Shown one piece after another: positions 10,881 to 19,707 of a stretch of DNA of 64,000 nucleotides; position 1 is the stretch's first letter; the number at the start of each line of letters is the position of its first letter. The DNA comes from CAWIVH01 sp963839475 (GTDB lineage: Bacteria > Acidobacteriota > UBA6911). A program made the position numbers and the translations under genes. Location: contig CAWIVH010000020.1 of the NCBI GenBank assembly GCA_963839475.1, positions 124,001 to 188,000 on the forward strand. Direction: 5' to 3'. Below the pieces are notes generated by a model, which ran no database searches, had not been told where the DNA came from, and saw nothing but the letters and a program-made list of their open reading frames with translations.

Positions 10881-11805
10881 ATGATCAGCCAGGATATCGT
10901 CATTCATGAAGTGGGGCTGCGGGACGGTCTCCAGGTCGAAATGGAAACAGTCCCAACCGACCAGAAAGATCGCCTGGGCGGAGAAACTCCTCTCCTCCGG
11001 CGTCGATATCGTCCAGCTGGGATCTTTCGTTCACCCCGAGAAGGTTCCCCAGATGGCGGATACCGACAGGCTATTTTCTTATTTTACCCTCGGTGGGAAA
11101 AAACCGGCTTCCGTGGTTCTATCCGGTCTTGTATTGAACGAAAAAGGTTTGGAGCGCGGGATGGCGTGCGGCGTGGAAATGTTCTGCATGGGCGCGTCCG
11201 CCAGCAATACCCACAGCCGCAAAAACACAGGGATGGAGACGGAGGAAGCGGTTCGTCGCATCATCGCGGCTGCCCGCAAAGCCGTCGAGGCCGGCAAAGC
11301 GGTTCAGGTTTCGGTTCAGTCCGCTTTCGGCTGCGGGTACGAAGGGCCCATTTCGGAGGAGAAGGTTCTGGAGATTGTGAAGCGATTCCTGGACGCCGAT
11401 CTGCGCACCATTAGCCTGGCGGACACAGCTGGCCACGCTCATCCCGATCAGGTCGAAAGGCTGTTCAGCACCCTGCGGGAAATGGATCCATCGGCTCAAT
11501 ATGCCTGCCATTTCCATGATACCTACGGCCTTGCCATGGCCAACGCCTGCGCCGCCTTGAAGAACGGCGTCCGCTATTTCGAGGCTGCATTCGCGGGAAT
11601 GGGGGGATGTCCCTTCACCGCCCTGGCCGCGGGGAACCTTTGTACGGAAGACCTGGTCCATCTTCTGCAGCGGATGAATCAAAGGTGCGATATTCATGTG
11701 GATAGGATTATCAGCCTGGCTCAGGATGCTGAGCGCTTCTTCAACCGGCCTCTTCCAGGAGTCATCCACCGGACCGGACCGATTTCTAAAGCTCCGCAGG
11801 CCTGA
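10881..11805 (+). pseudogene. Hydroxymethylglutaryl-CoA lyase, interrupted by a one-base frameshift
   Basis: The N-terminal frame from ATG 10881 reads IHEVGLRDGLQVEMETVPTD, the HMG-CoA lyase substrate and metal motif, and then runs out of register. The rest of the enzyme (WAEKLLSSGVDIVQLGSFVHPE onward, HFHDTYGLAMANA, and the GGCPF loop) is in the +1 frame to 11805. Removing one A from AAA at 10965-10967 restores QKIAWAEKL and gives a continuous 307-residue protein, the normal family length. Known reaction: HMG-CoA to acetyl-CoA plus acetoacetate (leucine degradation). The partner is the CoA-transferase immediately downstream. All later motifs are intact, so a sequencing or assembly error is as likely as a recent inactivation. 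Confidence 0.85.
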
Positions 11806-11854
11806 TCGGGCTTTGGCCCCATTCGACATGGTTCCATCCGAGGAGATTAGCCCT

Positions 11855-13072
11855 ATGAAGTTAATGTCCGGGATTCGTGTGCTGGATATGACCAATGTGC
11901 TGGCCGGTCCATTCGCCACCGTCCACCTGGCTTTGCTGGGCGCTGAGGTCATTAAGATAGAAAACCCTAACGGCGGCGATCTGGCGCGCAAGCTGGGGTG
12001 CGTGCCGGAGCTCAACAAAAAGCTGATGGGAACCAGTTACCTGGCTCAGAATGCCAATAAGAAATCGCTGACACTGAATCTTAAAATCGAAAAAGCCCAG
12101 GAGATTTTCAGCCGGCTGGTTCGCGCGGCTGACGTTTTGGTGGAAAATTTCCGCCCGGGAGTCATGGAGCGCCTGGGTTTCTCGTACGCGAAGCTCTCGG
12201 AGATGAATCCCAGGCTTGTCTATTGCGCGATCTCGGGATTCGGGCAAACGGGTCCCGATGCTTTCAAACCGGCATACGACCAGATCATCCAGGGATTGAG
12301 CGGCGTCATGGCTGTCAATGGAGATGAGCGTCTCAACCCGCTCCGGTGCGGCTTTCCGGTCTGCGACACGGTCGGGGGCTTGAATGCGGCATTCGCCATC
12401 ATGGCGGCCCTATACCACCGGGAGCGGACCGGCCAGGGCCAGTTCATCGACGTCGCCCTGCTCGACTCGATCATGCCTTTGATGGGATGGGTCGCCGCAA
12501 ACCTGCTCATCGGCGGCCAGCAGCCGCAGCTGATGGGCAACGATAATTTTACGGCAGCCCCTTCCGGAACTTTTGTGACCGGTGACGGTTATATCAACAT
12601 CGCCGCCAACCAGCAGGACCAGTGGGAGGCGGTAACAGAGATTTTGGGGCTCCCTGAATTGAAGTCCGACCCGCGATTCCAGGAAAGGGACACCCGCAAG
12701 AAAAACCGCAAACTGCTCACCCCAATCCTGGAGGAGAAGCTGAAAGGCAATTCAACAGCCTATTGGGTGGAAGCACTGAATGCCCGAGGCGTGCCTTCCG
12801 GCGAGATCCTTTCACTGGAGGCTGCGTTGAATGCTCCGCAGACCGGCCACAGGAACAGTCTTCAGACGGTACATGATGATGAGCTGGGAGATCTGCGGCT
12901 TTTTAACCTGACCGCCAAATTCGACAAAACGCCCGGGGAATTGAGCTCACCTCCGCCGAAGCTGTCGCAGCATACGCAGCAAATTCTGAGCGGCCTGGGA
13001 TACACGGAAGAAGAAATAGCGGGATTCAAAGCGATCCGGCGCGATTTAAAAACGAACCACAAAGACCACTAA
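11855..13072 (+). CDS. Class III CoA-transferase (CaiB/BaiF family)
   Basis: 405 residues from ATG 11855, preceded by GAGGAG; a longer open frame upstream overlaps the lyase and is rejected. N-terminal SGIRVLDMTNVLAGPF, ENPNGGDLAR and FRPGVMERLGF are family hallmarks, and the Asp nucleophile region falls in GQGQFIDVALLDS. Family III enzymes move CoA between carboxylic acids through an enzyme aspartyl intermediate. The neighbour is an HMG-CoA lyase, so a succinyl-CoA:HMG (SUGCT-like) or related dicarboxylate activity is a reasonable inference. Oddity: the last codons and TAA stop come from an intergenic inverted repeat (13055-13125). Confidence 0.88.
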   Translation: MKLMSGIRVLDMTNVLAGPFATVHLALLGAEVIKIENPNGGDLARKLGCVPELNKKLMGTSYLAQNANKKSLTLNLKIEKAQEIFSRLVRAADVLVENFRPGVMERLGFSYAKLSEMNPRLVYCAISGFGQTGPDAFKPAYDQIIQGLSGVMAVNGDERLNPLRCGFPVCDTVGGLNAAFAIMAALYHRERTGQGQFIDVALLDSIMPLMGWVAANLLIGGQQPQLMGNDNFTAAPSGTFVTGDGYINIAANQQDQWEAVTEILGLPELKSDPRFQERDTRKKNRKLLTPILEEKLKGNSTAYWVEALNARGVPSGEILSLEAALNAPQTGHRNSLQTVHDDELGDLRLFNLTAKFDKTPGELSSPPPKLSQHTQQILSGLGYTEEEIAGFKAIRRDLKTNHKDH

Positions 13073-13125
13073 GACTGCAAAGTATTATAAATAAAATTCT
13101 TAGAGCTTTAGCGGTCTTTGTGGTT
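13055..13125. repeat. Intergenic inverted repeat, copy A of the AACCGCAAAG family
   Basis: AACCACAAAGACC at 13055-13067 is perfectly repeated in inverse at 13113-13125, with an AT-rich centre. The left arm lies inside the end of the CoA-transferase frame and supplies its final residues and stop. Related copies are at 19602, 24391, 37394 and, partially, 56589. It may also act as a transcript end for the convergent genes. Confidence 0.7.
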
Positions 13126-13133
13126 CAGGCAGA

Positions 13134-13727
13134 TTAATCGGTCTTTTTCAATGGGTTCGAATAGACTTCCACATAGACCGTGCCAAGAGCCCCTCCAGGT
13201 ACGATACCCAAATAGCCCCAGGCTGGATTTGTCGCGACTGCGCGATATCTATAGGTTGTGCCAATGCGCCAAGAGGCATATTTGCCTGTTCCACTCGTGA
13301 CTTTATACGTACCAGTGAGTGGTCCCCCGCTCCCAAAAAACGTTTCTGATGAGGGCGGAGGATTGAAGAAGCCGGTCCCTTCGTTGAGGAAAAAAATCTG
13401 ATCACCATCAATATCAGTGATCGTTACATGGTTGGTGAAAGCGAGATTTGGCTGACCCGCTGAGACTTGCGGAAACGCAAACGCAAATACAACCGAAGTC
13501 GTGCCTGAAATCTTTCCGGTCGCGGTTCCTACTTGATACCCTTTGAGGGTTTCCAGACTGAACTCTTTTACCTGATCCTGCTGGGTGAAGAGAATGTTGT
13601 TCCTTGAGTTATCCGAGTTGCCCTGTGCCAAAACAGTGCCGGCACTCAGTGAAACCGCCAAGAATGCCAAGAAAGCTGCCCCTGTCAGGCTTTTCAATAA
13701 GCTTCTGCGTACTCTTGTATCTTGCAT
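13134..13727 (-). CDS. Small secreted protein, unknown function
   Basis: 197 residues from ATG 13727, which has AAGGAG seven bases upstream; an upstream in-frame extension to 13784 lacks such a site. Residues 1-30 look like a Sec signal peptide with RRSLLK then a hydrophobic stretch ending at VLAQG. The mature part is rich in Thr, Gly and aromatic residues, with FTNHVTITDIDGDQIFF and a GTGKYASW segment, suggesting a beta-rich fold. GTGKYA..-type segments occur in secreted proteins of the allene oxide cyclase-like barrel type, but I cannot assign a family. Convergent with the CoA-transferase. Confidence 0.7.
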   Translation of the reverse strand: MQDTRVRRSLLKSLTGAAFLAFLAVSLSAGTVLAQGNSDNSRNNILFTQQDQVKEFSLETLKGYQVGTATGKISGTTSVVFAFAFPQVSAGQPNLAFTNHVTITDIDGDQIFFLNEGTGFFNPPPSSETFFGSGGPLTGTYKVTSGTGKYASWRIGTTYRYRAVATNPAWGYLGIVPGGALGTVYVEVYSNPLKKTD

Positions 13728-13877
13728 ACCGTCTCCTTTTGCGAGCTGTTTTCCACCCTTTCCCCACCCGATGGGGAACGCCATGCATCTCAGGCTTTGG
13801 AGGATTTTAAGGCATTTTGACCTGCGACACCAGCGGCAAAATGGCTCATGAACTCAGCGAACGCCGATGGCCCGCCG

Positions 13878-15233
13878 CTATTCCGAAGGGTTTTGAAATG
13901 GCCAGTGACCCTGCTTCCAGGACGCTGCGAGATAAACCACCACTCCCGCAGCGATGGTGAGAATGCCGAAAAGGATGTAATTCAGGCCGAGCGTCAGGAA
14001 AATATAGATATATCCCGTCAGAGACAATATCGCCGGTAGCGGATATCCCCACATGCTGAAGGGCCGCACCTGGCCGGAGTTTTTCCGGCGCAGGACGATT
14101 ACGCCAATCGTTCGGGCCAGAAACTGAATGAGTATCCGCGCCGCCATCAGGGCCAGAATTACCTGCTCCAGGCTGAAGAAGCTGGCGCAAACTGCCGCGC
14201 TTCCCACCAGAATCAACGACCGGTGCGGGAAAGCCTTTTCCGGGTGGAGTTCGCCGAGCCAGCGGAAGAAGACACCGTCCTGGGCGGCGGCATAGGGGAC
14301 ACGGGAATATCCCAACAGAAGCGCGAAAATCGAGGCGAATGCCGTAACAATGATCAGTAGCGCCAGAAGCTGTCCCGCCCATGCGCCATAGGTGCGCTCC
14401 ATGAACAGGGAGCCGATTGATTGCGAAGTCATCGCCTCCCGCCAAGGGATGACGCCGATGAATCCGATCGACATCGCTATCTCGATGGCCGCCACCGCCA
14501 GCACGGAGTAAACCACGGCGCGCGGGATCGTTCGCCCCGGGTCCTTGACTTCGCCTCCCAGGTAGCAGATCTGGTCGTAGCCAAGGAAAAGGTACAGAAC
14601 GGTTGCAGATCCCTTGCCGAGCCCCTTCAAATACTCAAAATTGAAATTGAAGGCATTCGGGGGAAAATCCCAGGCGAGCGAGGGCTTGAAATAAATGATC
14701 CCGGTTAGGACCACCAACAGGGTGGTAGCGATCATGATCACCCATAGTCCCATCATGATCCGCGCGATGTCGGCGATTTTCCGGTAGAGGGCAAATATAA
14801 CGAAAATCCCTATCCCGGCTGCCAGAAATTTCATTTGAAGGTCGGTGAGCTGCGGCAAGAATACCTTGACGTACTGAACCAACCCGATGTTCCCGCTGGC
14901 GATCTCGAGCGGTCCGGAAAACAGCAGCTGCCAGACGAAAAGAAAGGCCATGCAGCGCCCGGCTTTCCGTGGATCGAAGGCGTCGCGCAGGAAAACATAG
15001 CTCCCGCCCGCGGCGGGAAGAGCCGCTCCCAGTTCGGAGACGACCAGGCCGTCGGCCAAGGCGATCAAAGCGCCTACAAGCCAGGCAATGTAGGACTGCG
15101 GGCCCCCCAATGCGCCCAAAAGGATCGGGATGGTAATAAATGGACCGATCCCGACCATGTTGGACATGTTGACGGTTGTGGCATTGAGGATTCCAAGCTT
15201 GCGATCGAGAGCAGGAGCGGGTGGCTGGGGCAT
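13878..15233 (-). CDS. APC family amino acid permease
   Basis: 451 residues, about twelve hydrophobic helices. The N-terminal LGILNATTVNMSNMVGIGPFI and ELGAALPAAGGSYVFLRDAF are the TM1 unwound region and TM3 signature of APC transporters. The substrate is not identifiable. No Shine-Dalgarno is evident before the ATG at 15233. It lies 55 bases after malate dehydrogenase on the same strand, with a GC-rich hairpin between them. Confidence 0.88.
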   Translation of the reverse strand: MPQPPAPALDRKLGILNATTVNMSNMVGIGPFITIPILLGALGGPQSYIAWLVGALIALADGLVVSELGAALPAAGGSYVFLRDAFDPRKAGRCMAFLFVWQLLFSGPLEIASGNIGLVQYVKVFLPQLTDLQMKFLAAGIGIFVIFALYRKIADIARIMMGLWVIMIATTLLVVLTGIIYFKPSLAWDFPPNAFNFNFEYLKGLGKGSATVLYLFLGYDQICYLGGEVKDPGRTIPRAVVYSVLAVAAIEIAMSIGFIGVIPWREAMTSQSIGSLFMERTYGAWAGQLLALLIIVTAFASIFALLLGYSRVPYAAAQDGVFFRWLGELHPEKAFPHRSLILVGSAAVCASFFSLEQVILALMAARILIQFLARTIGVIVLRRKNSGQVRPFSMWGYPLPAILSLTGYIYIFLTLGLNYILFGILTIAAGVVVYLAASWKQGHWPFQNPSE

Positions 15234-15247
15234 GGGAATCGGGGGTG

Positions 15248-15271
15248 GAGGGCGGGAACTTCCCCGCCCTC
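15248..15271 (-). terminator. GC-rich hairpin between mdh and the permease
   Basis: GAGGGCGGG (15248-15256) pairs with CCCGCCCTC (15263-15271), a 9-bp stem and 6-base loop 17 bases after the mdh stop. There is no U-tract, so it may only attenuate transcription into the permease gene. Confidence 0.45.
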
Positions 15272-15288
15272 TCTGTCGGATGGTGGAA

Positions 15289-16215
15289 TTAGAGTTTCAT
15301 GATGTCGACCAGCTGCTTCACGGCCCCGGCGGATTTTTCCAGCTCCGCCTTTTCTTCGGCCGTCAGCTTGATCTCGACGATCTGTTCGATCCCTTTCGAT
15401 CCGAGCTTTACCGGAACCCCCATATAGAGCCCCTTGATCCCGTACTCACCATCGAGGTAAGCGGCGCAGGGGACGATCTTCTTTTTGTCCTTCAGCACCG
15501 ATTCAACCATCTCAGCCGTGGCTGCCGAGGGGGCGTAGTAAGCGCTGCCTGTCTTCAGGTAATTTACGATCTCGATGCCGCCATTGCGGGTGCGTTTTAC
15601 CAGACGATCGACCTGCTCCTGAGTCATCAGCTCGGTGATCGGGATTCCCGACACCGTCGAAAACCGGGGAAGGGGAACCATGGTGTCGCCGTGGCCGCCG
15701 AGAACGAAGGCATTGATGCATTCCACCGAAACATTCAATTCCATGGCGATGAAGGAACGGAACCGAGCCGTGTCAAGGATGCCGGCCATGCCGAAGACCC
15801 GCTCCTTGGGAAATCCGCTGTTATGCAAAGCCACGTGGCACATGGCATCGAGCGGATTGCTCACCACCATGATGATGCAATGGGGCGAGTGCGCGACCGC
15901 ACTCTTGGTGCAGTCGCCGACGATCTTCATATTGATGTTCAGTAAATCGTCGCGGCTCATGCCCGGTTTGCGCGCCACCCCCGCGGTGATGACCACGATA
16001 TCGGAATTCGCCGTATCCTTGTAGTCGTTCGTGCCTATTACGCAGCAGTCGGCCCCGCCGATTGGCGTCGACTCGAACATATCCAGCGCCTTGCCCTGAG
16101 GAACTCCTTCGAGGATATCGATAAGGACCACATCGCCCAGCTCCTGGTCAACGAGTCGCTGAGCCAGTGTAGCTCCGACATTTCCCGCACCCACTACCGT
16201 GATTTTTTTTCGCAT
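15289..16215 (-). CDS. mdh: Malate dehydrogenase, LDH-like type
   Basis: 308 residues. NAD-binding GAGNVGATLA at 8-17 with an acidic strand end (VVLIDILEG), substrate-binding Arg in ITAGVARKPGMSRDDLL, and the catalytic His in GGHGDTMVPL. The family interconverts malate and oxaloacetate; the Arg-containing loop favours malate over lactate. With sdhCAB in the same window it supplies the oxidative C4 branch of the TCA cycle. RBS GGAGAG upstream of ATG 16215. Confidence 0.93.
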   Translation of the reverse strand: MRKKITVVGAGNVGATLAQRLVDQELGDVVLIDILEGVPQGKALDMFESTPIGGADCCVIGTNDYKDTANSDIVVITAGVARKPGMSRDDLLNINMKIVGDCTKSAVAHSPHCIIMVVSNPLDAMCHVALHNSGFPKERVFGMAGILDTARFRSFIAMELNVSVECINAFVLGGHGDTMVPLPRFSTVSGIPITELMTQEQVDRLVKRTRNGGIEIVNYLKTGSAYYAPSAATAEMVESVLKDKKKIVPCAAYLDGEYGIKGLYMGVPVKLGSKGIEQIVEIKLTAEEKAELEKSAGAVKQLVDIMKL

Positions 16216-16261
16216 GACAAATACTCTCCGATCCTTTGGTTTATATTGCTTATGCTGTCGA

Positions 16262-16279
16262 TTATTGCCAAGGCAATAA
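16262..16279. promoter_or_regulatory. Palindrome upstream of mdh
   Basis: TTATTGCC-AA-GGCAATAA, 8-bp perfect arms, 47 bases upstream of the mdh start. Candidate operator; no regulator is encoded nearby, and the promoter hexamers around it are weak. Confidence 0.35.
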
Positions 16280-16541
16280 GGGAATCTCTATCGATGGCGC
16301 TATTCGGCGCCTCTCCATCCTGCAACCAAAATCTTTGACCGCCCGGTGTAGGCACTAAAACTCAAGCCCGGCCGGTAGAAAGGATTCTCATGAAAGCCGG
16401 ATGGACCCTTATAGCACCAGCCCTTTGCATGGTCAAGCAGCCCGTGGCTTTCAGAATAGCAAAGCAAAGGCGCAGAGAGCGCAGAAGGCCGCGGAAATTC
16501 GTCAGGGTCAAAATGCAGGATGGTGCCCCTGAAAACGAAAA

Positions 16542-16575
16542 GCGGGTGGTACGGCTTCGATGCCGTACCACCCGC
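16542..16575 (-). terminator. Intrinsic terminator of the anchored protein gene
   Basis: GCGGGTGGTACGGC pairs perfectly over 14 bp around a 6-base loop. On the minus strand it is followed by TTTTCGTTTT and lies 26 bases after the stop of the gene ending at 16601, a classical Rho-independent terminator. Confidence 0.85.
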
Positions 16576-16600
16576 AAAGTCAAATCCAGGAGGGACGCGA

Positions 16601-17602
16601 TTAAGCGATTTTCTTCAGCGCAGCTGCAGGTTTGGCGTTTTTCAGCTTGTCAAGCACTTCAAAGGGGAAATTGATTTTCAGTTGGACCTGGAACTGACTT
16701 TGCCCGATGGTAATACCCTGAAGAAGTTGCATGAGTTCAGGATTCTGGTCACCCGCAAGCTGGCCCAGTGCCCTTAATCCCTGAGCCACATCAGCCAACT
16801 GTTTTGCCGCAGCTTCGGTACTGGCAGTTATGGTGATCTGCCCCTGAACCGCAGTGTCGAGATTCAAGGTGCCGAATACATTTTTGATGGCTGCGAGGTT
16901 GCCGCCAAGCGGGGTATTGGCCGGAGCCTTGGCGATTACATTGGCCGGGTCTCCCGCGAACCAGAACATGTCACCGGACCCCACGTTGCTGAGGAGCGGC
17001 CCCAGGGTGGCGTTCGACATGACATTGGGCCCCTTGTTCTTTTTGGTGTCCAGCATCTTCTTGAGTGATTCAAGGTCGCCCAGGGCCAGTTCCTTTTCTC
17101 CCAAAAACGCGATTCCCTTCTCAAGCTTGCTGCCGTCCTTTTCCGGGATCATGAGCACGGTCACATCCGATTCCGTAAAGGGGATGGGGGTCACTTTCGT
17201 GCTGATAAAAGCGGTAATGGCCGCCGAGTTGAAGGTTCCTCGGGCCCCAGCAATTATAATTCCCTTGCCATTCTTTTCAGCTCCCGCCTGACCGGCGGCG
17301 ACTATATAGTCAATGTCCTTACGGGGATCCAAGCCGGTTTTGGAGGTAAATTCGGCCAGGTCGGTGGCGAATTCCTGCTGGTGCTGCTGTTCCCAGTTTT
17401 GGTAGATGGCAGAGCCGATAAATTTTTGCACATTCATTCCGAACACCGCCTGCACATCCTGCGGGATGTAGGCCACCGCTTCGGGGAGGTTGGCGACTTG
17501 CGCCTTTACCGCTACCGTTGAATAGATTGCCAAGCCGCCGATGACCCCGGCGACCAGAAAGAGAATAATGGTAGACGTAACCACAAAACCCCGGTGTTTC
17601 AT
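16601..17602 (-). CDS. Membrane-anchored exported protein, unknown function
   Basis: 333 residues from ATG 17602 with AGGAG about nine bases upstream; an upstream in-frame extension is rejected for lack of a site. One N-terminal membrane helix (about residues 7-29) is followed by a long soluble part with PEAVAYIPQDVQAVFGMN, an alternating pattern of strands and helices, and a C-terminal helix rich in Lys and Ala. It resembles DUF-type exported proteins common in acidobacteria and planctomycetes that I cannot name. It is followed by a strong terminator and transcribed divergently from the M28 peptidase, so it is probably monocistronic. Confidence 0.72.
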   Translation of the reverse strand: MKHRGFVVTSTIILFLVAGVIGGLAIYSTVAVKAQVANLPEAVAYIPQDVQAVFGMNVQKFIGSAIYQNWEQQHQQEFATDLAEFTSKTGLDPRKDIDYIVAAGQAGAEKNGKGIIIAGARGTFNSAAITAFISTKVTPIPFTESDVTVLMIPEKDGSKLEKGIAFLGEKELALGDLESLKKMLDTKKNKGPNVMSNATLGPLLSNVGSGDMFWFAGDPANVIAKAPANTPLGGNLAAIKNVFGTLNLDTAVQGQITITASTEAAAKQLADVAQGLRALGQLAGDQNPELMQLLQGITIGQSQFQVQLKINFPFEVLDKLKNAKPAAALKKIA

Positions 17603-17949
17603 ATGTTTAGCTCCTCTTCTCGGATTTTTCGCCGCCGGGCCGTTCCACTTTGACCTGATCACTCCGCCCTGCCCCTATGATACGCGTATGCCTGTCAAAA
17701 AGTTCACCGCGGATCCATAAAGATTCATTTGCTTTGGTCCCGGCACAGGTTTAGATTTGGCCGCATTGGTTTATCCGCGAAAATCCAGGGATAAATAGCT
17801 CGTTTTTTGTGGGACACAAGCGGGGTCCTTGAGACGTATTTACCAGTGATTTGTTTTCTTCGCGCATACGCGGGCCAACAGCGTCCGAACCGTGACCGGC
17901 TATTTTTGCAGACCGGATGCTTGACCGCAACATTTCAGGAGACAACCCG
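17603..17949. other. 347-base divergent intergenic region
   Basis: Separates the minus-strand anchored protein and the plus-strand peptidase. It contains a 10-bp palindrome ATACGCGTAT and AT-rich stretches that could be promoters, but I see no convincing -35/-10 pair and no RNA gene. Confidence 0.5.
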
Positions 17950-19581
17950 ATGGGAAAAAGAAGGATCGCAACAACTATAGCCCTGCTGCTCTTGGTCGCA
18001 GCCTTTGCGCTGGCGGAAGATAGAGCGGACCTTGCGGCAATTTATAAAATCAAGGACGAGGGATTGAACCGGTCGCAAGTGATGGATATCGAAAGCTATC
18101 TTACCGACGTTTACTCCCCAAGGCTGGCGGGATCGCCCGCCTTGCGCACGGCTGCCGAATGGGTGCAGGGAAAGCTCAAAGAATGGGGGCTGGCGAATAT
18201 CCACACGGAGAGCTACGACTTCGGACGCAGCTGGAACCTGAAGAAATTCCAGGCGCACATGATCGAGCCGGCCTATTCCCCGCTCATCGCTTACCCGAAG
18301 GCCTGGGTTCCGGGGACCAATGGAGTAATCAACGGAGAAGCCACCCGTGTCGAAATCAGCTCGGAGGCGGACCTCGACAAATACAAGGGCAAGCTCAAGG
18401 GTATGTTTGTCCTGAGCCAACCGCCCAGGGACATCGAGGCGCAGTTCAAACCGCTCGGCACCCGTTTCAGCGACAAGGAGCTCGAGGACCTGGCTAAGGC
18501 CCCCGAACCTGGGATGAATCCCTTCGGTCAATTCGCAAGGGCCCGCGGCCAGATGCCCAACCGCCAGTTGCAGCGGAAAATAATGGATATGTACGTGGCG
18601 GAGGGGGTGGCTGCGGTCCTCGAGCCGAGCCGTGGGGACGGCGGGACGCTATTTGTGGGCAGCGGCGGAGACCGATCCAAAGATGCGCCGGCCGTTCCGA
18701 CCCAGGTTGTCGTAGCGGTCGAGCACTACAACCGGATGTGCCGCATCCTCGACAAAAAAATCAAAGTCCGGCTTGAGATGGAAGTGCAGGCCGAATTTAT
18801 CCCGGGCGATTTGAAAGATTTGAATGTGATCGCCGAGATTCCAGGAACGGATAAAAAAGATGAGATCGTAATGCTGGGGGGCCATTTCGACACCTGGCAT
18901 GCCGGAACGGGGGCAACGGACAATTCCTCGGGCTGCGCCATAGCCATGGAAGCCATGCGGATTATCCAGGCTTCCGGCCTCAAGCCGCGTCGGACGGTGC
19001 GGATCGCGCTGTGGGGTGGCGAAGAATCAGGATTGCTGGGATCGCGAGCCTACGTAAATGAACACTTCGCCGAGCGGCCAGCTCCTCCGGCCAACATCGA
19101 CCGGGCCAGCGATGAGTATCGAACCTGGATGATGAACAGCATGCGGACGCCGCCAACCATCAAGCCTGAACACGCCAAGCTTTCGGGCTATTGGAATTAC
19201 GACAACGGTACGGGAAAGATCCGCGGCATCTACCTGCAGGGGAACGAAGAGGTACGCCCCATTTTTGAGGCGTGGCTTGCGCCCTTCAAGGACATGGGTG
19301 CGACCACCGTGACCATTCGCAATACCGGGGGAACGGATCATCAGTCGTTCGACGGCGTGGGGTTGCCGGGATTTCAATTCATCCAGGATGAAATCGAGTA
19401 CACCACCCGCACCCATCATTCGAATATGGATGTCTATGAGCGGGCACAGCGCGGCGACCTGATGCAGTCGGCCGTAATCATGGCATCCATGGTTTACCAC
19501 ACGGCGATGCGCGACCAGCTGCTGCCGCGCAAGCCGATGCCCAAGCCGGGCGCGGGCCGCGGCGGCCCCCGCGGCGAATGA
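17950..19581 (+). CDS. Secreted M28 family zinc metallopeptidase
   Basis: 543 residues from ATG 17950 with CAGGAG upstream; a start at 17917 is possible but would place extra residues before the signal peptide. Residues 1-22 form a Sec signal peptide ending at FALA. A protease-associated-like middle region precedes the catalytic domain: GGHFDTWHAGTGATDNSSG gives the first His and bridging Asp, WGGEESGLLGS the Glu pair, and HHSNMDVY the last His. The family are aminopeptidases or dipeptidases (carboxypeptidase Q-like) with two zinc ions. It acts in the periplasm or outside the cell. A proline/glycine-arginine tail follows. Terminated by repeat copy B. Confidence 0.92.
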   Translation: MGKRRIATTIALLLLVAAFALAEDRADLAAIYKIKDEGLNRSQVMDIESYLTDVYSPRLAGSPALRTAAEWVQGKLKEWGLANIHTESYDFGRSWNLKKFQAHMIEPAYSPLIAYPKAWVPGTNGVINGEATRVEISSEADLDKYKGKLKGMFVLSQPPRDIEAQFKPLGTRFSDKELEDLAKAPEPGMNPFGQFARARGQMPNRQLQRKIMDMYVAEGVAAVLEPSRGDGGTLFVGSGGDRSKDAPAVPTQVVVAVEHYNRMCRILDKKIKVRLEMEVQAEFIPGDLKDLNVIAEIPGTDKKDEIVMLGGHFDTWHAGTGATDNSSGCAIAMEAMRIIQASGLKPRRTVRIALWGGEESGLLGSRAYVNEHFAERPAPPANIDRASDEYRTWMMNSMRTPPTIKPEHAKLSGYWNYDNGTGKIRGIYLQGNEEVRPIFEAWLAPFKDMGATTVTIRNTGGTDHQSFDGVGLPGFQFIQDEIEYTTRTHHSNMDVYERAQRGDLMQSAVIMASMVYHTAMRDQLLPRKPMPKPGAGRGGPRGE

Positions 19582-19601
19582 GGGATCAAGCTGCGAAAAT
19601 T

Positions 19602-19646
19602 TCGAACCGCAAAGGCCTGCAAGACCACGAAGCCTTTGCGGTTCGA
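19602..19646. repeat. Intergenic inverted repeat, copy B
   Basis: TCGAACCGCAAAGGC (19602-19616) and its perfect inverse (19632-19646), 15-bp stem and 15-base loop, followed by a T-rich stretch on the plus strand. It sits 20 bases after the M28 peptidase stop and probably doubles as its terminator. Confidence 0.75.
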
Positions 19647-19707
19647 TTTGACTTTTTTCCTTCCTGTGAGGCCGGCTAACCCCGCGCCGGATACCATTGA
19701 GGCAGGT

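Larger units (their letters stand above)
16216..16600. other. 385-base non-coding region
   Basis: Holds the mdh 5' region with the palindrome at 16262, an A/G-rich segment around 16455-16490 (AAAGCAAAGGCGCAGAG) reminiscent of the other intergenic repeats, and the terminator at 16542-16575. Short plus-strand frames here look random. Confidence 0.6.

Noticed and set aside
11696..11854. Upstream extension of the CoA-transferase frame
   Set aside because: Overlaps the end of HMG-CoA lyase; the ATG at 11855 has GAGGAG and the family N-terminus.
16390..16674. Plus-strand frame of 94 codons
   Set aside because: Covers a terminator and the end of the minus-strand gene; low-complexity Arg/Lys-rich product.
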